DNA of 64,000 bases, from the NCBI RefSeq assembly GCF_030656345.1, contig NZ_JAUSNR010000026.1, positions 62,001 through 126,000 on the forward strand, read 5' to 3'. The notes beneath the pieces are model-generated. The model was given only the letters and a program-made list of their open reading frames with translations. It ran no database searches and was not told the DNA's origin. This stretch comes from Pseudotabrizicola sp. (GTDB lineage Bacteria; Pseudomonadota; Alphaproteobacteria; Rhodobacterales; Rhodobacteraceae). A program made the position numbers and the translations under genes. Shown here in pieces: positions 43,926 through 51,998 of the stretch (positions within the stretch are counted from its first letter, which is position 1; every line of letters begins with the position of its first letter).

Positions 43926-44504
43926 TCAGACGGCGACCGCTGTCAGGGTTCTTTGCCCCGCCATCGCGGCCTCACCCGAGCCAAGATGCAGCAGCCGCAA
44001 ATCGCGCAGGTCAAGGCGGAAATTCTGTTTGGGCAACGGCAGGATCAGCGTGTGGAACTGCCCGGCCCAGACCAGCGGATCGCTGGCCGCGATGCAGTGC
44101 AGCATAACCGATGCGCCGCCAGCGGGTGTCAGCCTGATCTCTTCCGCAAGGATGGTATCTAGGGTCTCGTCTTCCTTGCTGGAGCGGACAAACGGCTGGC
44201 AATCGAACGGCACAGTGCTGCTGGCGTCGATCACCAGACCAAAACTGTCCCCAGCAGCAAAAGCGCCCGCGCCAAGACCGATGTTCAGCGCAAACCAGCG
44301 CGGGGACCCTTGCAGCGTGACCTCTGCCGTCAGAAGCTGGCCGGGAGCCGATTGCACCGCGATTGCCACCTCGGCCTGCGCGCTGTCCCATGAAAAATAG
44401 ACATTGGGGCTGATGTGCCCCCCCTCTTCGGCGGGGGCCATGATGGTGGCCTGCCGCAGGCGGTGCAGCGTGATGGCAGAGTCTTCGACACAAGGATGGG
44501 GCAC
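43926..44504 (-). CDS. Hypothetical protein of the glycan locus, 192 residues
   Basis: Starts with GTG 44504, preceded by AGGAG at 8 bp; the track's longer frame has no such site. No signal peptide. The sequence is beta-rich (NVYFSWDSAQAEVAIAVQSAPGQLLTAEVTLQGSPRWFALNIGLG; later FHTLILPLPKQNFRLDLRDLRLLHLG), like a jelly-roll or carbohydrate-binding sandwich. I recognise no family. It is convergent with the candidate fucosyltransferase, whose stop is 4 bp away. A glycan-related role is inferred only from location. Confidence 0.65.
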   Translation of the reverse strand: MPHPCVEDSAITLHRLRQATIMAPAEEGGHISPNVYFSWDSAQAEVAIAVQSAPGQLLTAEVTLQGSPRWFALNIGLGAGAFAAGDSFGLVIDASSTVPFDCQPFVRSSKEDETLDTILAEEIRLTPAGGASVMLHCIAASDPLVWAGQFHTLILPLPKQNFRLDLRDLRLLHLGSGEAAMAGQRTLTAVAV

Positions 44505-44807
44505 TGGGAACACTCCTGAACAGCAACAAGGAACCGAGACGACCAAAGCAGAATGCCAGTTTCATCCGCCCGGCACCAGCCGGTCCGTCGCGCCGCCGCA
44601 AATGTGCCGCCCCTTGGCCGTGTCGTGGCCATTCACCCGTGCTTTCATTGACATGCACACAGGATCGGGCAAAAAACACATGCAGAAACGGCTGGACAGG
44701 ATGGGTCACACGGGTCAGGTGTTTATGGCGGGCGGCATCACAGGGACCCTTATCGTGTTTTCTGCCAGCGTTTCAGGTTGTGTGAGTAAGAGTAAGCAGG
44801 TCAGACC
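44505..44807. other. Intergenic region between hypothetical gene and manC
   Basis: About 300 bp with divergent genes on both sides. It must hold the promoters for manC (plus) and the 192-residue gene (minus). TTGACA occurs at 44648 but no convincing -10 follows at the right distance. I see no RNA gene or repeat here. Confidence 0.5.
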
Positions 44808-46253
44808 ATGACACCCAGTATTTACCCTGTCCTTTTGTGCGGCGGTTCGGGCACGCGGCTGTGGCCGTTGTCGCGGCAGTCCTTTCCCAAGCAGTTTTCG
44901 CGTCTGACCGGAAATGAGAGCCTGTTTCAGGCTGCTGCCCGGCGTCTGAAAGGCGATGGGTTTTCTGCCCCCGTCATCATCACCAGCAATGATTTCCGCT
45001 TCATCGTGGTCGAACAGCTGGCCGGGATCGAAGCCGCCCCGCAGGCGATCCTGATCGAGCCTGAGGGGCGCAACACCGCCCCCGCCGTTCTGGCCGCCGC
45101 CCTGCATCTGCAGCAGCTTGATGCGGATGCCCTGCTGCTGGTGGCCCCGTCTGACCATGTGGTGCCCGATGATGCGGCCTTCCGCGCGGCGGTTCATGCC
45201 GCCTCCGCGCGCGCGATGGCGGGCGATATCATCACCTTCGGCATCACGCCCACCCGGGCCGAAACCGGCTATGGCTATCTGGAACTGGCAGCGGGGGCAG
45301 ACCCGATGGCCGATACCCCGCAATCGCTGGCCCGCTTTGTCGAAAAGCCTGACGCGGCAACGGCCACGACGATGCTGAATGCTGGCAATTTCCTGTGGAA
45401 CGCGGGGATTTTCCTGTTCACCGCCGCCACGCTGGTCAAGGCGTTTCAGGATCACGCCCCGCAGGTGCTTGGCCCGGTGCAGGCGGCTGTGGCCAAAGCC
45501 CAGCCCGACCTGTCCTTCACCCGGCTGGACCCGGCGGCCTGGGCCGATGTGCCCGATATCTCGATCGACTACGCGATCATGGAAAAGGCCGCCAATCTTG
45601 CGGTGATGCCATTTTCCGCCGGCTGGTCCGATCTGGGCGGCTGGGATGCGGTCTGGCAAGAGGCCGGGCCCGATGCATCGGGCAATGTCGCCTCGGCCAA
45701 CGCCACCGCGATTGATTGCGAAGACACGCTGCTGCGGTCGGAAACCCCGCGGATTGAACTGGTCGGGATCGGCCTAACCGACATCATCGCCATCGCCACC
45801 ACCGATGCGGTTCTGGTCGCGCATAAATCGCAAAGCCAGCGGGTGAAAGAGGCGGTCGCCATCCTCAAGGCGCGCGGTGCCGCGCAGGCCACCACCTTCC
45901 CGACCGACCACCGCCCCTGGGGCATGTTCGAAAGCCTAGTGATCGGATCACGGTTTCAGGTCAAGCGGATTGTGGTGAACCCCGGTGCAGCGCTGAGCCT
46001 GCAATCACACCACCACCGGTCTGAACACTGGATCGTGGTGCAGGGCACAGCAAGGGTGACCGTCGACAACGACGTCCGGCTGCTGACCGAAAACCAGTCG
46101 GTCTACATTCCGCTGGGGGCCGTGCACCGCATGGAAAACCCCGGCAAGCTGCCGATGGTGCTGATCGAAGTGCAGACCGGCAGCTATCTGGGCGAAGACG
46201 ACATCATCCGGTACGAGGATGTCTATTCACGGGGTCAGGGCGCGAAGGGCTGA
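44808..46253 (+). CDS. manC: Mannose-1-phosphate guanylyltransferase/mannose-6-phosphate isomerase ManC
   Basis: A 481-residue bifunctional enzyme supplying GDP-mannose for Gmd. The N-terminal nucleotidyltransferase has YPVLLCGGSGTRLWPLSRQSFPKQF, LLVAPSDHVV, GYGYLEL and FVEKPD. The C-terminal type II mannose-6-phosphate isomerase cupin shows RPWGMFESLVIGSRFQVKRIVVNPGAALSLQSHHHRSEHWIVVQGTARV, with the metal-binding histidines. Length is typical of CpsB/ManC/AlgA. Phosphomannomutase (manB/algC) is not in this window. Confidence 0.95.
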   Translation: MTPSIYPVLLCGGSGTRLWPLSRQSFPKQFSRLTGNESLFQAAARRLKGDGFSAPVIITSNDFRFIVVEQLAGIEAAPQAILIEPEGRNTAPAVLAAALHLQQLDADALLLVAPSDHVVPDDAAFRAAVHAASARAMAGDIITFGITPTRAETGYGYLELAAGADPMADTPQSLARFVEKPDAATATTMLNAGNFLWNAGIFLFTAATLVKAFQDHAPQVLGPVQAAVAKAQPDLSFTRLDPAAWADVPDISIDYAIMEKAANLAVMPFSAGWSDLGGWDAVWQEAGPDASGNVASANATAIDCEDTLLRSETPRIELVGIGLTDIIAIATTDAVLVAHKSQSQRVKEAVAILKARGAAQATTFPTDHRPWGMFESLVIGSRFQVKRIVVNPGAALSLQSHHHRSEHWIVVQGTARVTVDNDVRLLTENQSVYIPLGAVHRMENPGKLPMVLIEVQTGSYLGEDDIIRYEDVYSRGQGAKG

Positions 46254-46293
46254 GCGCGACAGATAGCTGACTGGCAAGCCTCGGGTCAGGCCG

Positions 46294-47307
46294 TCAGCCT
46301 GTGGCGCGCAGCGCCCGGAAAGGGCCAGTGACGCGCCAGGATCTTGACGCGTAAACGCTGTGCAGCTCCCGCTCCAGCTGATCAGCGCGCGCTTTGCTCT
46401 CGGTTCCAGCCAGAATCACCTGCTGATCCTTCAGCAAAATCGCGGCCAGTGTGGCCTCTCGCCCGGCAGCCTGTTCTGTGGCTGTGTCCAGCTGGTGCTG
46501 CAATGCCTGCACCTTGGCCGTCTGCAGTTTCAGATCGGCAAGGGTATCGTGCAACGACCGCAACCCGGCGGGCAAGGCCGCCAGCCGCTTTTGGCCAGCG
46601 TCATCGCCTGCAATCCTGTCGGTGCCAAGCCGCAGTGCCAGACTTTCGCGCAGCAGGCTGACTTCGGCATCCAGCAGATTTGCCTTTTCCTCCAGGGCGG
46701 CCACCGCTTCCTGCAGCCGGTCCGCTTCGACTTTCGCCTGCCGATGGACCTGCAACGCAGCCTGACATCCCACAACAGACAAACCGCCACCGTCGCCCCC
46801 ACGACGAAGGGCCGCGATTTCGTCGGCAAGGCGCGATGCCTCGGGATCGCGCAGCAAGGCCGCTTCGGCGATGACCAGCAAGACCGGATCCAGGGGCGGC
46901 GGAAGGTCTTTGACGATGGCCGGTTCGCCTGCCTCCGCCAGTTGGGCAAGCACCTGCGCCTCGGCGCTGGCAAGGCCACGCGCATCCACCAGACGCAGCC
47001 GGCGACGCACCCGACGCGCGGCCCGCAGCAGCGGCTCTGCCGCTGACTTCCAGTCGGTCAGGGCGCCTTCAACACTGCCACGCGCGGAAAGATGCCGGGC
47101 AATCGCCTCGACGGGATGTGTGACAGGGACGATGATCTCGCTGTCCCCCCCGACACTGACCGCCGCTTCAAGATCAGGAAAGCGGGTCAATTCCCGGCCC
47201 GGAAACAGGGCCGCAAGCTGCGCGGCGATCGGTGGTGCCAAGGGGTCGTCACCTGCCACCACCAACAGGGGGGACAGATCCGTATCAGTGGGGCTTGGCA
47301 TCGGCAT
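46294..47307 (-). CDS. Coiled-coil protein of the glycan locus
   Basis: A 337-residue protein without signal peptide. The N-terminal third is alpha/beta (LSPLLVVAGDDPLAPPIAAQLAALFPGRELTRFPD). Residues about 185-310 form a long coiled coil (EADRLQEAVAALEEKANLLDAEVSLLRESLALRLG). The C-terminus HSVYASRSWRVTGPFRAL is the short motif often found at the end of glycosyltransferase-linked coiled-coil proteins. It may tether or order transferases. Downstream of the DUF2793 gene on the same strand (91-bp gap). Confidence 0.7.
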   Translation of the reverse strand: MPMPSPTDTDLSPLLVVAGDDPLAPPIAAQLAALFPGRELTRFPDLEAAVSVGGDSEIIVPVTHPVEAIARHLSARGSVEGALTDWKSAAEPLLRAARRVRRRLRLVDARGLASAEAQVLAQLAEAGEPAIVKDLPPPLDPVLLVIAEAALLRDPEASRLADEIAALRRGGDGGGLSVVGCQAALQVHRQAKVEADRLQEAVAALEEKANLLDAEVSLLRESLALRLGTDRIAGDDAGQKRLAALPAGLRSLHDTLADLKLQTAKVQALQHQLDTATEQAAGREATLAAILLKDQQVILAGTESKARADQLERELHSVYASRSWRVTGPFRALRATG

Positions 47308-47398
47308 TCTTTCACTCGCATTGGCACAATTCTGCGACTGTGCCGGGGCCAGGGGGAAAAATCAACCTTGCCCCTTTCACCCCGGCACAGCATCCCCC

Positions 47399-48919
47399 TC
47401 AGAACCAGCGGCCAATGGCGGTATAGCCCCAGCGGAACTCTTCGGTCAGCGCCACGGCGGAAAAGGCGCGCAAGACGCCATTGGTCAGCGCGGTTGTGGT
47501 GGGGCTGCCGTTCATCGTCAGCCAACCATCGGCCGAGGCTGCGAATCCCCCCCGCAACGTTACCAACGGTGCCCCGACAAAGGCCATCGGAAAGCTGGGA
47601 ACGGTCAAAGAACTGTTGGTGAAAAGCGCCCCGCGCGCGGTGGTCACCGCCAGCGAGGGCGCAGCCAGATCGCGCCAGCAGATCTGCGTCCCGTCCGCAA
47701 AGCGCGTGAAATTGCCGTTCGCATTGGTGCCGCGCTCGATGACCGCCCCGGTGGGCAGACCCGCCGTTTGTGCAACCGTGCCGACAACCCGGGCCTGGTG
47801 CAACATTTCGGTCCATAGCACAGGGCCGGTCGCCGTGGTGCGGCGACCGTGCCAGAACCTGATATCTGCCCCGCTGGCCAATCGCGCCGCGATGATCACA
47901 CAGCCGCCGCTCGTGGCTTTGCTGACAATGGCGCTGCCGGAAAAAGCAGCACCGCTACCCGGTGCGCCGACAGCTGTCGCCTCCTGATAGGTATAGACCC
48001 CCGGCGCGATATCTTGGGTAAAATCCGCCAGCAGCAGGCTGGCACCAATGCCGAAATCCCCCACCTTCAGCAAGCGCCCGGCGGTGGTATCGCTGGCGCT
48101 TTGCGTGACCGCCGTTCCGGTCACCGGCACCGACAGCTGCAGCGCCGTGTCGGTTACCACCGCCCGCGCAACCCCGCCGGTGCTCAGGCCGATCTGATGC
48201 GCAGCGGGGCTGAACAGCCCGGTGCCGCCATCGCCGTCAAACCCCAGCGCCGGGTCGACTGCCGTGCCGCCGGGCAAAAGTGCCCCGGCGGGAAAGCGCA
48301 GCTGCCCGGTTGCGGGCACGGTGCCCAGCGCCTCGGACCACGCTGCGCCATCGGCACTGACCTTGATGGCAAAGGCATCATTCCCCGCCAGCCCCATCTC
48401 GGCCCGCCCGGACCAGCCGGTCTGAAACAACAGGCTGGCGGTGTCGATCGGGGCCGCCTTGTTGATTTTCAATTGATGCCCCGCCCCGTCATGGCTGAAC
48501 AACGACGCCTGCGAGGCGACTGCCAGCCGGTTGACAGCATCAGACCCTGTCCCGATTCCAAGGCCCGAAAGCTGATCCATCGGCAACTGCGCCCAGTCCC
48601 CGGCCTGACGCACCTGCAACGTGGCCGTGGCGCGGTCCCAGGCCCGCCACCCCTCTTGCGCCGGTACAAACAGCCAGCCATTACCGGCATGAATCGCCAA
48701 TTTGCCCGACTGCCCGGTCCAAAGCCCGGTCGGGGCGGCCCCGATGGCCCAGACCTGCCCGTTCTGCGCGGTTTCGGGCGGTGTGTTCTGGCCGATGGCC
48801 TCGACACACAACTGGGCGGCAGCGTCGATGATCTGCAGTGCCTCGTTGTGCGTGACATGCTTTTGCGCCTGTGCCGGAAGAATATAGGGCATGGCAAGAT
48901 TGGGCGTTGTGTCCGGCAT
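47399..48919 (-). CDS. DUF2793 domain-containing protein (surface/tail-fibre-like)
   Basis: A 506-residue protein. The start, MPDTTPNLAMPYILPAQAQKHVTHNEALQIIDAAAQL, then GQVWAIG...TGLWTGQSGKLAIHAGNGWLFVPAQEGWRAWD, is the diagnostic DUF2793 module (about residues 1-110), first noticed in phage-like and gene-transfer-agent-type proteins of Rhodobacterales. The remainder is repeat-like beta structure rich in Gly/Thr (GGTAVDPALGFDGDGGTGLFSPAAHQIGLSTGGVARAVV), as in tail fibres. No signal peptide. A role as surface or particle-associated adhesin is plausible; its place in a glycan locus is notable. Confidence 0.8.
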   Translation of the reverse strand: MPDTTPNLAMPYILPAQAQKHVTHNEALQIIDAAAQLCVEAIGQNTPPETAQNGQVWAIGAAPTGLWTGQSGKLAIHAGNGWLFVPAQEGWRAWDRATATLQVRQAGDWAQLPMDQLSGLGIGTGSDAVNRLAVASQASLFSHDGAGHQLKINKAAPIDTASLLFQTGWSGRAEMGLAGNDAFAIKVSADGAAWSEALGTVPATGQLRFPAGALLPGGTAVDPALGFDGDGGTGLFSPAAHQIGLSTGGVARAVVTDTALQLSVPVTGTAVTQSASDTTAGRLLKVGDFGIGASLLLADFTQDIAPGVYTYQEATAVGAPGSGAAFSGSAIVSKATSGGCVIIAARLASGADIRFWHGRRTTATGPVLWTEMLHQARVVGTVAQTAGLPTGAVIERGTNANGNFTRFADGTQICWRDLAAPSLAVTTARGALFTNSSLTVPSFPMAFVGAPLVTLRGGFAASADGWLTMNGSPTTTALTNGVLRAFSAVALTEEFRWGYTAIGRWF

Positions 48920-49016
48920 CTCTGCGGGCTCCTGGGTAAGGTCTGTGCAAGCCCGTACCGTAGTCGCAAATTGGCTGACGCCGTTTTACCGCTGCGGCGG
49001 CACTGGTAGGGATTGA

Positions 49017-50030
49017 TTAACCAATATCGCGCGTCACTGGTCGGGGGTCATCCTCCCCGGCCGCAAGCCGCATCACCCCCGCATGATCCAGCGACGTGTC
49101 GCGCAGGACAGCATCACGGAACGCCCGCCAGATCAGCCGGCGAAAGGCCGGACGGTCGGCAGGGGCGTAATGCCGCGCCAGCTGGGGCCAGCTCCACACC
49201 CACAGTGGCAGCAACAGCCAGAACGCGGGTCCGGCGGCGAGGCGGTACAGAAACAGGCGGTTGCGATGGTAGTAATAGACCTTCCACACCGGCATCACGA
49301 TGCCAGCCGCCGACAGCGAACCTGTGTCATGTTCGAACCGGATCTGCGGCGCAAACACCAGCCTGCCGCCGCGCCGGGTCAGGGTCATGGTGTAGATCGC
49401 ATCATCGGCATAGAGAAACAGCCGCGCATCCGGCACCCCCGCGCGCGCCAGACCCTGCCGCGACAAGAACAGCCCCACAAAGGACGCCCCGTCAACCGGC
49501 ACGATCTGCGCCCCCTCAAACGCGGTGTTGCCCAGATGAAACGCGTTCCGCCCGCCCCCCAGCAAGGTGCGCACAAACACCGTCAGGTGCCAGAATGGGT
49601 TCACCGTCGGGCGGTTCATCCGGCAGATCTGCCCGTCCGGATGGCGCACCGCAGCGGCAACGCCCTCGACGCCATCCAAAGCGCCCTGGTGCAACAGGCT
49701 GTGAAACTGCTGCACCGCACCTTCCTGCGGCCGCGCATCATCATCCATCACGACAAGCCAGTCGGGGTCCAGCTCGGCGCGGACAAAGGCGATGCCATGG
49801 GCAAAGCCGCCCGCCCCACCCCGGTTTTCGGCCAAACTCTCCACCTGCAAACGGCTGTCGGTCTGTGCCGCCAGCCAAGCCGCCGTCCCGTCAGTGCTGC
49901 AATTGTCCACAACGACCACGGTCTGTAGCAGGGCGTCCGGGCAGGCCAGCAAGGCCGCAATGGTGCGCTGCAACTGCGCCAGACGATTGTAAGTCACGAC
50001 AAGTGCCACGAGTTTCAGCTGTGTCTGCAT
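49017..50030 (-). CDS. Family 2 glycosyltransferase
   Basis: A 337-residue GT2 enzyme. ATG 50030 starts a normal GT-A domain: LVALVVTYNRLAQLQRTIAALLA, TVVVVDNCSTDGTAAWL, NRGGAGGFAHGI, WLVVMDDDARPQ (DxD). The acceptor part has DGASFVGLFLSRQGLARAGVPDARLFLYADDAIYTMTLTRRGG, as in galactofuranosyl- and rhamnosyl-transferases. A C-terminal hydrophobic stretch (FWLLLPLWVWSWPQ) may sit at the membrane. Divergent from galE, which could supply its donor UDP-galactose. Confidence 0.87.
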   Translation of the reverse strand: MQTQLKLVALVVTYNRLAQLQRTIAALLACPDALLQTVVVVDNCSTDGTAAWLAAQTDSRLQVESLAENRGGAGGFAHGIAFVRAELDPDWLVVMDDDARPQEGAVQQFHSLLHQGALDGVEGVAAAVRHPDGQICRMNRPTVNPFWHLTVFVRTLLGGGRNAFHLGNTAFEGAQIVPVDGASFVGLFLSRQGLARAGVPDARLFLYADDAIYTMTLTRRGGRLVFAPQIRFEHDTGSLSAAGIVMPVWKVYYYHRNRLFLYRLAAGPAFWLLLPLWVWSWPQLARHYAPADRPAFRRLIWRAFRDAVLRDTSLDHAGVMRLAAGEDDPRPVTRDIG

Positions 50031-50228
50031 ACTGATTTGCCCGCCCCCCACGCCCACCGATGCCCTTGTCCGGCCAAAGCCAGCACCTGCTGCGGTATGG
50101 GCCAGCCACCGCAAAGGCTCAAGCCCATTTGCCCTAACCTGCGGGTGCGGAACGTCTGGCATGATTTGTGGTTGTTAGAGCAGGAGCCGCATGGCACCAC
50201 CAAAGCTGAACATCAGGGAGGGCTGCCG

Positions 50229-51212
50229 TTGGATCATGTTCTGGTGACAGGGGGCGCGGGCTACATCGGCTCGCACGCGTGCAAGGCGCTTGCGGGGGCC
50301 GGATTCGTTCCGGTCACCTTCGACAATCTGTCAACCGGCTGGCGCGACGCGGTCAGATACGGCCCGCTGGTGGAAGCTGATCTGCTGGACCGCGCCGCAG
50401 TTGATGCTGCCTTTGCGCAGTATGCTCCGGTCGCCGTGCTGCATTTCGCGGCGCTGTCGCTGGTGGGCGAAAGCATGAAGGACCCGGGCCATTACTGGCG
50501 CGTCAATCTGGGCGGCGCGCTCAATCTGGCCGAGGCGGCGGTGGCGGCGGGCTGCATGAATTTCATCTTCTCGTCCACCTGCGCCACCTATGGCGATCAG
50601 GACGGGGTGATGCTGGATGAGGGCACCCAGCAGCGCCCGATCAACGCCTATGGCGCATCGAAACGCGCGATAGAAGACGTGCTGAGCAATTTTGAAGCGG
50701 CCTTCGGCCTGCAACACGTGATCTTCCGTTATTTCAACGTCGCAGGCGCGGACCCCGAAGGCGAGCTGGGCGAACAGCACACGCCCGAAACCCATCTGAT
50801 CCCGCTGATGCTGGACGCCATTGCCGGGCGGCGCGATGCGCTTGTGCTGCACGGCACCGACTATCCGACCGCAGACGGCACCTGCATCCGCGATTATCTG
50901 CACGTCACCGATCTGGCCAATGCCCATGTGCTGGGCCTGAAATGGTTGCTTGATGGCAAAGGATCGCGGTCTTTCAACCTTGGCAGCGGCACCGGGTTTT
51001 CGGTGCGCGATGTCATCCGCCATGCCGGTCAGGTCACCAACCGCCCGGTGCCGATGACCGAAGGCCCGCGCAGGCCCGGCGATGCCGCCGTGCTGGTCTC
51101 GGGCAGCGACCGCGCCGAAACCGAGCTGGGCTGGACCCGTGCGCATTCGACCATGGATCAGATGATCCGTGATGCCTGGCAGTGGCATGGGAAACCGGGC
51201 TTCAAGGCCTGA
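50229..51212 (+). CDS. galE: UDP-glucose 4-epimerase GalE
   Basis: A 327-residue epimerase interconverting UDP-glucose and UDP-galactose. The track frame begins at 50037, but TTG 50229 with GGGAGG 7 bp upstream starts exactly at the fold: LDHVLVTGGAGYIGSHACKAL. Further motifs: FDNLSTGWRDAV, HFAALSLVGESMKDP, FSSTCATYGDQDG (catalytic Ser/Thr), INAYGASKRAIEDVL (YxxxK), IFRYFNVAGADPEGELGEQH. Normal length. It closes the glycan locus on the right. Confidence 0.94.
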   Translation: MDHVLVTGGAGYIGSHACKALAGAGFVPVTFDNLSTGWRDAVRYGPLVEADLLDRAAVDAAFAQYAPVAVLHFAALSLVGESMKDPGHYWRVNLGGALNLAEAAVAAGCMNFIFSSTCATYGDQDGVMLDEGTQQRPINAYGASKRAIEDVLSNFEAAFGLQHVIFRYFNVAGADPEGELGEQHTPETHLIPLMLDAIAGRRDALVLHGTDYPTADGTCIRDYLHVTDLANAHVLGLKWLLDGKGSRSFNLGSGTGFSVRDVIRHAGQVTNRPVPMTEGPRRPGDAAVLVSGSDRAETELGWTRAHSTMDQMIRDAWQWHGKPGFKA

Positions 51213-51227
51213 TCCGGCACCTGTCAG

Positions 51228-51998
51228 TCAATCCACCATCTCTGTCGCCAGGGCAAAGCCGGTCAGCTCTTCTTCCAGCAGAATGTAGATATTGTCCGGC
51301 GGGGTCTGCATCGCCTTGGCTGACAGGCGCAGGTCGATGCCCATGGCGTCCAGATAGTCCAGCACCTCGCCCTGACCGTGCTGGATGCTTTGCACCGCGA
51401 CAAAGGCGGGCAGCAGGGTGTTTTCGCCGAAATAATGCTGATGCACCCCGACGAGGGCCTTGCGGCTGACCTGCCGTTCGGTTCCGGCAGCCAGCATGTA
51501 GGGGCAGGCGGAAAAGCACGCCGCCCCCGCCTGCATCCGCGTCGGCAGCTCTACCGCGCGGATCATCCGCCCGATCTCCAGCGCATCGGTGACCGATCCG
51601 CCGGGGCTGTGCAGGGCGATCAGGTCGGGTGGGGCCGTGCGCTGCTTCAGATACTCAGCAAAGCGGGCACTGTCGCCGGGGGCGATTGCCCCTTCAAGCA
51701 GGACCGTCGCCACACCGCCCGACCGTGTTTGCGTGAACTGCAACCGCTCGGGCACCGAATCGCTGCGGGGAAAATCCGGCCCGGCGGGCTGTTCGCGCGG
51801 CAGGTCGCGCGGGGTGTAGCGGCGGGTCTGATCGCCGGGCCGCACGGGCACTGCGGCAGGCGGGGCCGGGTTGCCCTGCCACAGGCCCGGCAGGACGCGC
51901 TGTAAATCGCCGAACACAATCAGCCCGGCCAGCGCGATCTGTGCCGCCAGCATGGCCTGCAGCACCTGCCCCGAGCGAAGTTTCTTCTCGCCAGCCAT
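51228..51998 (-). CDS. Membrane-anchored ClpP-fold (COG3904-like) protein
   Basis: A 256-residue protein with an N-terminal anchor (VLQAMLAAQIALAGLIVFG), a Pro-rich linker, then a ClpP/crotonase-fold domain: VATVLLEGAIAPGDSARFAEYL, LIALHSPGGSVTDALEIGRMIRAVEL, then GAACFSACPYMLAAGTERQVS and ALVGVHQHYFG. In Clp-like proteases the Ser sits in the helix after the second glycine-rich turn; FSACPYML has Ser at that place and HQHYF may carry the His. The fold faces the periplasm by topology. Its ATG directly follows the stop of the upstream coiled-coil gene (zero gap), implying one functional unit. Confidence 0.75.
   Translation of the reverse strand: MAGEKKLRSGQVLQAMLAAQIALAGLIVFGDLQRVLPGLWQGNPAPPAAVPVRPGDQTRRYTPRDLPREQPAGPDFPRSDSVPERLQFTQTRSGGVATVLLEGAIAPGDSARFAEYLKQRTAPPDLIALHSPGGSVTDALEIGRMIRAVELPTRMQAGAACFSACPYMLAAGTERQVSRKALVGVHQHYFGENTLLPAFVAVQSIQHGQGEVLDYLDAMGIDLRLSAKAMQTPPDNIYILLEEELTGFALATEMVD

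Noticed and set aside
44648-44653. TTGACA as a manC -35 element
   Set aside because: No -10 like sequence at 16-18 bp spacing.
44404-44811. 135-residue plus-strand ORF before manC
   Set aside because: Partly antisense to the 192-residue gene; no ribosome site or family; ends at the manC start.
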